Positions 1 to 7,408 of a stretch of 64,000 nt of DNA are shown piece after piece (position 1 is the first letter of the stretch; each line of letters starts with the position of its first letter). The DNA lies in NCBI RefSeq assembly GCF_005576615.1, contig NZ_CP040330.1:248001-312000 (forward strand), given 5' to 3'. The stretch comes from Natrinema versiforme (GTDB lineage: Archaea; Halobacteriota; Halobacteria; Halobacteriales; Natrialbaceae). Both the position numbers and the translations under genes were made by a program. Under the pieces are notes generated by a model, which was not told the DNA's origin, did not search any database, and worked only from the letters and a program-made list of their open reading frames with translations.

Positions 1-1161
1 ACCGTCAGCTTCGAGGCGGACGTCGCCGGGCTGCCGGAGGTCAAGCGGACCGCGGAGAACCTGCTCGCGCTGTTCGATCCCGACGTTCGCGACGAGGTCA
101 TCGACCGCTACGGCGACGAGTTCGCCTCGCGGGGCAACAGCATGCTGCTCTATGGACCGCCGGGCTGTGGCAAGACGCTCATCTCGGAGGCGATCGCCTA
201 CGAGGCGAAGTTCAACTCCCGCATCGAGGAGAGCTACGGCGAGGTCAAGTTCCTCGAGATCAAGGGCAGCGACGTGCTCTCGAAGTACTCCGGGGAGTCG
301 GAGAAACGCGTCGAGGCGATCTTCGAGAAGGCCCACGGGATCGCACAGGACGGCTTCGCGGTCCTCTTTTTCGACGAGGTCGACACCCTCATTCCGGACC
401 GCGGTGACGACTCCTTACAGCGCCACGAGCGGTCGCTGACAAACGCCTTCCTGCAGGAGATGAACGAGATCGAGGACAACCTGCTCGTGATCGGGGCGAC
501 GAACATGCCGTTTACCATCGATCCGGCGGCGACCCGCCGGTTCCCGATCCAGCAGTTCATTCCCCAGCCCGACGAGACGGTCATGGCGGAGGTCTGGCGC
601 AAACACCTCTCCGAGATGGCCGGCACGACGGCGGTCGATTACGATCGTATCGGGGAGCGATCGAAGGGGTACACCCCGGCCGAGATCGCCGACCGCGTCC
701 TCGGGAGCGAACTCCAGCGCGAACTCGTCGAGAGCGTCCACCTCCCCGATCGGGAGCCGATCGAACCGGACACCGACTACTTCCTCGAGCGCCTCGAGGC
801 GACCGAGCCGAAGACGATCCGCCAGTACGTCGCGAGCGTGCGGACCCAGATCGACGACCTCGAGGGCTACCCCGAACTCAAACGCTACGTCGAGGAGCAG
901 GCCGACCGGCTGGGGATGTCCCTCGGTTCAGAGCCGTCGTCGCTCGGCCAGTTGCTCGGCGGCGACCCGGCCGCGACGGACGGGGCCGCGACGCCGGCGG
1001 AGGTGGCTACGACGGACGGAACCGCGACATCGTCGGACGAACCGCCCTCGGAGCCGGCGGCGACGGACGACTCGAGTTCGGACATGGCGGAGATCGACAT
1101 CTCGGAGCCCGACGAGGCGGACGGGGACGCCGGCTCGAGCGGAGGTGAGGGCGATGAGTGA
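1..1161 (+). CDS. AAA+ ATPase of the FtsH/CDC48 type (5' end outside window)
   Basis: The frame is already open at base 1, so only the C-terminal 386 codons are in the window. It shows a complete AAA module: Walker A GPPGCGKT (about bases 154-177), Walker B VLFFDEVD (361-384), a sensor-1 strand LLVIGATNMP (481-510) and arginines in ATRRFP (about 526-546) that could be arginine fingers. After the AAA lid there is a helical segment and then an acidic Ser/Thr/Asp-rich tail from about base 940 that looks disordered. AAA proteins of this class remodel or unfold protein assemblies using ATP. It is translationally coupled to the next gene (stop and start overlap) and converges on the tubulin-like operon, which suggests, without proving, that it works on that system. 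The N-terminal substrate domain is not visible. ATPase assignment is sure; the role is inference. Confidence 0.9.
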   Translation, partial: TVSFEADVAGLPEVKRTAENLLALFDPDVRDEVIDRYGDEFASRGNSMLLYGPPGCGKTLISEAIAYEAKFNSRIEESYGEVKFLEIKGSDVLSKYSGESEKRVEAIFEKAHGIAQDGFAVLFFDEVDTLIPDRGDDSLQRHERSLTNAFLQEMNEIEDNLLVIGATNMPFTIDPAATRRFPIQQFIPQPDETVMAEVWRKHLSEMAGTTAVDYDRIGERSKGYTPAEIADRVLGSELQRELVESVHLPDREPIEPDTDYFLERLEATEPKTIRQYVASVRTQIDDLEGYPELKRYVEEQADRLGMSLGSEPSSLGQLLGGDPAATDGAATPAEVATTDGTATSSDEPPSEPAATDDSSSDMAEIDISEPDEADGDAGSSGGEGDE

Positions 1162-4102
1162 CGGCTACCGGCAGGTCGGCTCCTTCGAGAGCGGCCGCGT
1201 CGACGCCGTCGGCGTCGGCGACGGGGCGATCGCGCTCGGGACCGACGACCGCGTCGTCGTGGCCACGGGCGGAGACAGCCTCGAGATCGACCACGGCGAA
1301 CGGGTCGTCGACCTCGCGCTGGCCGATCGCGTGCTCGTCCTCTCGGCGGACGCGTTGACGACCTACTCGCGGGACGGCGACCGGATTCGACAGCAGCCGG
1401 TCGCGGACGCCCACGCGATTGCCGCCGTCCCCGAGACGGGACTCGTTGGCGTGCTCGGGCCGGACCGGCTCCGCGCCGTCGATATCGCGACCGGCCGCGA
1501 GCGGTTCGATATCGAGCGCACCCGGCCGGGCGGGCCGGCCGACGACGGCCTGCTCGGCACGCCCTCGGGCTTCGTGATCGCGACGTGGTCGTTCCTGACC
1601 CGGATCGACCCCGACGGCGAGGTCGCCTTCGACCGGAACCTCGAGGCCGTCGTGCGGAGTCTGGGGCGGTGTGACAACGCGATCGTCGCCGCCCTGCAGA
1701 ACGATCGGCTCGTCTCGGCCGACCTCGAGACCGGCGAGTCGTGCTGGCAGACGGAACTCGCGGCGGACCACGTCGCGCCGGTCGGCGACTCGTCGGTGCT
1801 GGTGACCACGGCGGACGGCATCCGCGCGGTCGACCCCGCGGGCGAGACGACCTCGGTTTCGGGCCTCTCGAGCGGCGACGGCTACGCGACGGCCGACGGG
1901 TCGCTCGTCTGTGCGATCCGGGACGGAACGGTGTCGATCCACGCGCACAGCCGCGACCGACTCCGGCTCGCGGTCCCGACCGACGGCGTCGGCGTCGGCG
2001 GGACGATCGATGTCGAGGTGACCAACGTCACCGACCGAGAGCGCCGCGTCTCACTGACCGCCGCCGTCGACGGGGCGACGCTCTCGCCGAACGAACGGAC
2101 CGCAGCGATCGAGGCGGGCGAGACGACGCTCGTGGACTTCCCGGTCGAATCGGTCAGGGCCGAAGGCGAGACGGAAGTCGAACTCGCCGTCGACGGCTCG
2201 GTCGTCGAGCGGGCGGCGATCGAACTCGACGACGCCGCGAGCGGCGGGATCGCCGTCGAAACCGATCTCGAGGTGACGGCGATCGACCACGGCGTCGCCG
2301 AACTCGCGGTCACCGTCGAGAACGTCGGCGGCGTGGCGCTCGAGGACGTTCGGCTCCGCGAGACGGACGCGGGAACGGACGCGCTCGAGCCCGGCGAGAC
2401 GTGGACGGGGACCGTCACGCGGCCGTACGAACCCGACCGGCGGGTCTCGGTCGGCCTCGAGGTCGCCCGCGGCGAGCGCCGCCGGGAGTACGCCCCGACG
2501 TGTACGCTGCCGCCGATGCCGACGATCGACGTCGAACCCGACGAGGACGCGATCCGTGCGACCGTCGAGATCGATGGTACGATCCCCGTCGTCGACCGGC
2601 TCGTGATCGAGCTTCCGGGGGCGGGCCGCGTCCGGACCGAGGTGACCGTCGAGGGCGACGACCTGCTGCTCGTCGTCCCCCGGTTCGAGGACGGCACCGC
2701 CCGGATCGGCCTCGAGTCGATCGACGTCGACGAGCGGGTCCGGCTCTCCGGCGCGGGTCCGGGAACGCTCTCGGGCTCGTCGGGGCTCGGCGGCGCGAGC
2801 CGGTCCCAATCGCCCCGATCTGCTCGGTCCGCCCGATCCGAGTCGACCGCCACGCCGTCCGCGACGGCCGACGATTCGGTCGGCGACGGCGGTGCTTCAG
2901 ACGGGTCGGCGGTCGGAACTGAGCCGGTGGACGGGGACGCGCCGGAGCCGGCGGACAGTATCGAAGACCGTCCCGAAACGGCCGTTGGCGGCCCCGCAGT
3001 CGCAGACGCCGAGGAACGCCCAAGCCCCGAGCCCGCCGAATCCGCGACCGCCGACGAGACCGCCGGCGGCCCTCGCATCGTCGCGACGCGGCGGCCCGAC
3101 GACGAGCGGGCCCCGGTCGGTCACGCGGTTCGCGACCGGATCGAACTCGAGAACGAGGGCGAATCGGCGGCGACCGTCGCCGTCGACATTGGTGATTCGA
3201 CCGTCGACGTCGGCCGGCTCGCGGGCGGTGAGCGGACGACCCTCGAGCGCTCGGTGGCGATTCTCTCGGGCGAGAGCACCACCCTGCCATCCGCGTCGAT
3301 CAGCGTCGACGGGGACGTTCGCGAGCGGCTTTCCGAGCGCACCATTACTGCCGGCGAGGACGGCGTCGCCGTTCGGGCCACCATCGATCCGACCGACGGG
3401 ACCGTCGTCGCCGACCTCGAGAACCGCGACGATCGGCCCCGTCGGGTTCGCGGGCTCGAGATCGCCGGCCGCGCGGTCCCGCTCGAGGCGCGCCTCGCCG
3501 CCGGCGAGTCGACGACCGCGACCGCCAGTCCCGAGCGATGGGACGCGGCGGGCGTGGGCGGGGCCGCGGACGCTATTGAGGGGACACTAAAAGTCACCGA
3601 CGGGGACGGCACCGAGCGCCGGATCGATATCGTCGCGACGGTCTCGTCCGTCGCGTCCGGCTCCGGCGATGACGGCGACCGGTTCCGGATCGCGATCGGC
3701 CCGGAGACGCAGGTCGCCGGCGAGTACGGAACCGTCGTGCTCGTCTTCGAGAACGAGGGCGACCGGCCGCTGTCGGACGTCGCGGTGTCGGCGACCGGCG
3801 AGCCGATCAACGAACTGTTCTACTCGGAAGCGCGCCGCGAACGCCTCGAGCCCGGCGATCGGATCGAGCACTTCGTCGACATCGAACCCGGCGTGTCCGA
3901 CCCCTCGTTCGACGCGACGGTGCGGTACGCGGTCGACGACGCCGAGCGCGAACACGCCGTTCGCGCGGCCGGCCCCTCGGTCGCGGACGAGGCCGACTGG
4001 ACCGACGCACACCGCGAGCGCTGGTCGATCGACCGCGTCGAAAACGAATCGTCGAATCGGAGCGTCCCGTCGTCGCTGTCGACGCCGTTCCGCCTCGAGT
4101 AG
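1154..4102 (+). CDS. Large cytoplasmic beta-propeller and Ig-like repeat protein
   Basis: This 982-residue acidic protein has no signal peptide and no membrane segment that I can see. Residues 1-270 are short beta-rich repeats of PQQ/WD propeller type (for example RLVSADLETGESCWQTEL), followed by several Ig-like/CARDB-like beta-sandwich units (pattern VEVTNVTDRERRVSLTA, later VTVENVGGVALEDVRL). A low-complexity Ser/Pro/Asp linker lies at about residues 535-640, and more beta units follow it. I chose ATG at 1154 over the in-frame GTG at 1145, because the strong ribosome site GGAGGTGA at 1141-1148 sits five bases before 1154; the ATG overlaps the stop of the AAA+ gene. Tight coupling to the ATPase suggests a shared complex, perhaps as scaffold or substrate adaptor. 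I do not recognise a named family. Confidence 0.85.
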   Translation: MSDGYRQVGSFESGRVDAVGVGDGAIALGTDDRVVVATGGDSLEIDHGERVVDLALADRVLVLSADALTTYSRDGDRIRQQPVADAHAIAAVPETGLVGVLGPDRLRAVDIATGRERFDIERTRPGGPADDGLLGTPSGFVIATWSFLTRIDPDGEVAFDRNLEAVVRSLGRCDNAIVAALQNDRLVSADLETGESCWQTELAADHVAPVGDSSVLVTTADGIRAVDPAGETTSVSGLSSGDGYATADGSLVCAIRDGTVSIHAHSRDRLRLAVPTDGVGVGGTIDVEVTNVTDRERRVSLTAAVDGATLSPNERTAAIEAGETTLVDFPVESVRAEGETEVELAVDGSVVERAAIELDDAASGGIAVETDLEVTAIDHGVAELAVTVENVGGVALEDVRLRETDAGTDALEPGETWTGTVTRPYEPDRRVSVGLEVARGERRREYAPTCTLPPMPTIDVEPDEDAIRATVEIDGTIPVVDRLVIELPGAGRVRTEVTVEGDDLLLVVPRFEDGTARIGLESIDVDERVRLSGAGPGTLSGSSGLGGASRSQSPRSARSARSESTATPSATADDSVGDGGASDGSAVGTEPVDGDAPEPADSIEDRPETAVGGPAVADAEERPSPEPAESATADETAGGPRIVATRRPDDERAPVGHAVRDRIELENEGESAATVAVDIGDSTVDVGRLAGGERTTLERSVAILSGESTTLPSASISVDGDVRERLSERTITAGEDGVAVRATIDPTDGTVVADLENRDDRPRRVRGLEIAGRAVPLEARLAAGESTTATASPERWDAAGVGGAADAIEGTLKVTDGDGTERRIDIVATVSSVASGSGDDGDRFRIAIGPETQVAGEYGTVVLVFENEGDRPLSDVAVSATGEPINELFYSEARRERLEPGDRIEHFVDIEPGVSDPSFDATVRYAVDDAEREHAVRAAGPSVADEADWTDAHRERWSIDRVENESSNRSVPSSLSTPFRLE

Positions 4103-4161
4103 GCGGGTTCGGTCGCCGGGACGGAATCGCCGTCACCGGCCGGCCGGCCGGAGACGGGATT

Positions 4162-6417
4162 TCAGACGAGGAAGTCGCCGCTGACCGACTCGCGCGCGTC
4201 CCGCAGATACCAGTACATCCCGCGTGCGGTCCGGAAGACGATCCCGACGACGAGCGCCGCGTACACCGCGACCGCGCCGAACAGCGACCAGCGGGTCACC
4301 TGCAGCGCGCTGGCCCGCTGCTCGTACTCCGCGGTCACCGCCTCCGCCCGGCTCGCCTCGCCGGCGTCCTCGAACGTCGCGGTCGCGTTCTCGTAGGCGG
4401 CGTTCATTTCGTCGACGCGCTCGTCGTACGCGTCGTACTCGGCCGGGTTCAGGAACAGCGGCTGCCCGGCGATCGTGAGGAACTGCTCCGTCTCCATCGC
4501 GGCCCACGTCTCGTCGGCCCGCTGGCGGGCCCGCTCGCCCGCAGACACTGACTCGGTATAGCTCTCGAAGGCCGATTCGGCGTCCGACTCGAGCGTCGCC
4601 GCTCGCTCGTCGTCGCCCTGCAACAGCGCGACGCGGGCGAGCTGGCGCTGGACCGTCGCCTCCTCGATCAGCGAGACGTTCTCGGACTCGAGGCGGTCCT
4701 CGTAGTAGGCCTCCTGTTCGGCGATCACCGCATCGAGGTCGCTCTCGGCGGCGGCCACCACCGCCGAACTGTCCGCCCGGAAGGCGTCGCCCTCGAGTTC
4801 GTTCGCGTAGAGAGTCATCGTATTGTAGGCGGCCGCGGCCTGGACGATCTCCCGCTGGGCGGACTTGTACTCGCCGGCGGCCTGTCGCTCGCGGGCGGTC
4901 TCCATCGACTCGAGGTAGAGCGAGGCGGCGCTCCCGTAGGAGAGGACCCGCGTGATGTCGTCGCCCGAAACGTCACCGGATCGCGACCGCTCGTCCATCG
5001 TGTCGATCATCGAGACGGTTCGGTCGGCGACGGTCCCGTCGTAGGACGACACCTCGGACCGGATCGGCCCGAGATCGAGCGGGACCGGCGACGCCGTGAC
5101 CGTCACGGTCTCTTCCTCGACGCCGGCGCCGTCGACGACGTACGTCCACTCGTAGCTGGTCCCAACCTCGGCGTCGGGTTCGAAGGCCATCCCGAAGACG
5201 ACCGGCCCGGAGTCGCCGGCGGCGAGCCGCGACGGGGACTCCTCGACCGTCAGCCACCTGTCCGGCCCGTCCTCGAGCGAGAGCTCGAAGTTCTCGACGT
5301 CGTTGTAGCCGAGCGATTCACCGACGGTCGTCGACCGCCGTTCGGGTTCGCCGATCGGCACGTCGCCGAGGTCGATCCGACTGGGAACGTCGAGTTCCGT
5401 TCCGTGCTCGATGTCGACGGTCCCGTCGTAGCTCGCGTCACTGACGCTGAAATCCGCCGCGCTGACCGAGCCCGTCACGTCGTAGGTCCCTTCAGAAAGG
5501 CCGGTGTCCGCCGTCACCGCCAGTTCGACCGTCCCGGTAGACTGTCCGTCGATCGTGTCCGGTCGGTCCGCGATCGAGACATCGAGCCCGCGGTTCGACG
5601 CGTACGCCGTCACACCGTCGAGATCCAACTCGAGGTCGCCGCTGTTCTCGACGTCGAGATCGACCGTCTTCGTGATCGTCGAGGACGACCCGCGGGGTTC
5701 GTCGAACGTCATCTCGTCGTCGAGCGTTACCTCGCCGAACTCGGCGGGGTAGATCACGCGGCTCTCGACCTCGACGGTTCGGGTCGTTCTGGAGTCGCCG
5801 TTCGCCTCGAGTTCCACCTCCCACTCGAGGTCCTCGTGCTGGTCGACGCCGCTGTCGGCGTAGACGTTCCAGTTCAGCGTGGTGCCGCTCACGCTGACGC
5901 CCAGATCGGCGTCCGGATCGGTACTGACGACGGTCGCGCTGGCGTAACTCAGCCCGCCCTCGCCGGTGAGCTCCTCGATATCGGCCTCACCGGATGTGCT
6001 CCCGCCGACGAGTACGTCACCGGTATCGAGCGGTTCGTCCTCGAGGCCGGCGATCGGGAGCCGGTCGACCTGAAAGCTGTCCGAGTCGCCGCCGGCGCTC
6101 ACGGTGACCGTTCCGCCGCTCGCATCGTCGTCGCCGCTGATCTCGAGGTCGATGGTTCGTGTCGACCCGCCGGGAACGCTTCGCTGCTCCGGATCGACGT
6201 CGATGCCCGACGGCGACGAGATGTCGAGTGAGACAGAGTTGTTCCCTCTGTTCTCGACTGTGACCGAGTGCGTCTCCGTCTCGGTCCCCAGATCGACCGG
6301 GCCGCTCTCCGCGTCGACGGTGACACTGCTCTGTGCTGTCGCCCCCGGGACGGCCGCCATCGTCAGGCCGATCGCGAGAACGAACGAGACGAACAGCACT
6401 CGTTTGCGCTTAGACAT
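4162..6417 (-). CDS. Secreted Ig-like repeat protein with C-terminal membrane anchor
   Basis: The protein has 751 residues when started at the ATG at 6417, which gives a clear signal peptide (MSKRKRVLFVSF, a hydrophobic core, then ATAQSS). A longer open frame upstream is arginine-rich and is rejected. The ectodomain begins with several beta-sandwich units of the NEW3/CARDB kind (such as TVENRGNNSVSLDISSPSG), continues with a helical segment (about residues 480-690), and ends with one membrane helix (about 705-725) and a short cytoplasmic tail ending GDFLV. It is the last gene of the eight-gene tubulin-like operon; its start overlaps the upstream stop by eight bases. The expected topology puts most of the protein outside the cell. 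No enzymatic motif is visible; a structural or envelope-contact role is inferred. Confidence 0.85.
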   Translation of the reverse strand: MSKRKRVLFVSFVLAIGLTMAAVPGATAQSSVTVDAESGPVDLGTETETHSVTVENRGNNSVSLDISSPSGIDVDPEQRSVPGGSTRTIDLEISGDDDASGGTVTVSAGGDSDSFQVDRLPIAGLEDEPLDTGDVLVGGSTSGEADIEELTGEGGLSYASATVVSTDPDADLGVSVSGTTLNWNVYADSGVDQHEDLEWEVELEANGDSRTTRTVEVESRVIYPAEFGEVTLDDEMTFDEPRGSSSTITKTVDLDVENSGDLELDLDGVTAYASNRGLDVSIADRPDTIDGQSTGTVELAVTADTGLSEGTYDVTGSVSAADFSVSDASYDGTVDIEHGTELDVPSRIDLGDVPIGEPERRSTTVGESLGYNDVENFELSLEDGPDRWLTVEESPSRLAAGDSGPVVFGMAFEPDAEVGTSYEWTYVVDGAGVEEETVTVTASPVPLDLGPIRSEVSSYDGTVADRTVSMIDTMDERSRSGDVSGDDITRVLSYGSAASLYLESMETARERQAAGEYKSAQREIVQAAAAYNTMTLYANELEGDAFRADSSAVVAAAESDLDAVIAEQEAYYEDRLESENVSLIEEATVQRQLARVALLQGDDERAATLESDAESAFESYTESVSAGERARQRADETWAAMETEQFLTIAGQPLFLNPAEYDAYDERVDEMNAAYENATATFEDAGEASRAEAVTAEYEQRASALQVTRWSLFGAVAVYAALVVGIVFRTARGMYWYLRDARESVSGDFLV

Positions 6418-7405
6418 CGCTATCACCCACCGCGACGACCGAGCCGACTCTGGACGCCTCGTAGGTCCGCCGCCAGAGGAAGAGCCGCCCGACGATGATC
6501 GTTCCCAACAGTCCGACAGCGACCCCGTAGCCGACCAGCACCGCGCTCGAGGCGATCGCGAGCGTCGTTCGGGTTTCGGCCACGTCGTCGGCCATCGCAC
6601 TCAGTTCCTCCTCGCGGTCGGCGAGTCCGTGGGTCGCCGCACGGTCGCGGGCGTCCCGAATCCGACTATCAGTCGCTCGGGCCTTCTCGTAGGCCGCGAA
6701 CGTCTCGAGGCCGTTGGCGCTGATGACGGCCTGTACGTCCGCACAGTCTGCGCAGTCTTCGACGAAGGTCGCGGTGGCGTTGCGCGCGGTCGCAATGGTC
6801 TCGCGGTCGCGCTCGTACTCCGCGGTCAACTGTTCGGCCTGCACCCGGAACTGGGCCGCCTCGTCGGGCATGTCCGCCCGCTCGTAGGCGGTCGCGGTCA
6901 TCTCGAGGCGCTCGATCCGGTCGGGCGTTCGGTTCACGGCGTCGGCCTCCTCGTAGAGCCCGTCGCCGAGTCGCTCGTAGAACCGCGTCAGCGCGAGTCC
7001 GGCGAGGGTCGCCTGCGTCTGGTCGTACCGCTCGAGGTCATCGATGTGTGCGCTGACGTTCTCGGCGGCGGCGAGACTCGCCTCGTACTCGCCGTCTTCG
7101 GCGCGGACGTAGGCGCGGTCGAACGCCCGCAGCGTGCCGGCGACGGCGTCGAACTCCGCGCGCTCGTCGGCCGAGAGGTCGCCGGTTACCTGCGTCTGAG
7201 ACACGGCAAAGGTTCGGACCGTCTCGAGTTCGTCGTACTCCTGGTAGGCCTCGGTCCCCTCCATCGCGCGGAACGTCTCGAAGTAGTCGTTCGCGCTCTC
7301 CTCCTGTGCGGCGGCAGTCCCCCCGAAGAGGGGCACCGTCGCGACCGTCGCGACGACGAGTATCGCCGCGAGTAGCATCGACCGTCGGGTTGATCGTGTG
7401 GGCAT
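6410..7405 (-). CDS. Signal-peptide helical protein with C-terminal membrane anchor
   Basis: This protein has 331 residues. It has an N-terminal signal peptide (MPTRSTRRSMLLAAILVVAT, cleavage near AAAQEES), a mainly helical, charged ectodomain of about 240 residues with TPR-like spacing (for example ERLGDGLYEEADAVNRTPDR), a CADCADVQ cysteine pair near residue 210, and a C-terminal membrane helix followed by a short tail. The layout matches the helical C-terminal half of the gene that follows it in the operon, so the two may be related partners. It begins three bases after the stop of the 972-residue membrane gene and overlaps the next gene. I do not recognise the family; an extracytoplasmic structural role in the tubulin-like system is inferred. 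Confidence 0.85.
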   Translation of the reverse strand: MPTRSTRRSMLLAAILVVATVATVPLFGGTAAAQEESANDYFETFRAMEGTEAYQEYDELETVRTFAVSQTQVTGDLSADERAEFDAVAGTLRAFDRAYVRAEDGEYEASLAAAENVSAHIDDLERYDQTQATLAGLALTRFYERLGDGLYEEADAVNRTPDRIERLEMTATAYERADMPDEAAQFRVQAEQLTAEYERDRETIATARNATATFVEDCADCADVQAVISANGLETFAAYEKARATDSRIRDARDRAATHGLADREEELSAMADDVAETRTTLAIASSAVLVGYGVAVGLLGTIIVGRLFLWRRTYEASRVGSVVAVGDSDV

Positions 7406-7408
7406 GGC

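Noticed and set aside
1007..1948. 313-codon minus-strand frame opposite the propeller gene, and many similar long frames opposite real genes
   Set aside because: Long shadow frames are expected in GC-rich DNA; they are Arg-rich and have no ribosome site.
5404..7375. Plus-strand frames opposite the two secreted-protein genes
   Set aside because: The minus-strand genes have signal peptides, anchors and coupled starts; the plus-strand frames are basic and lack any pattern.
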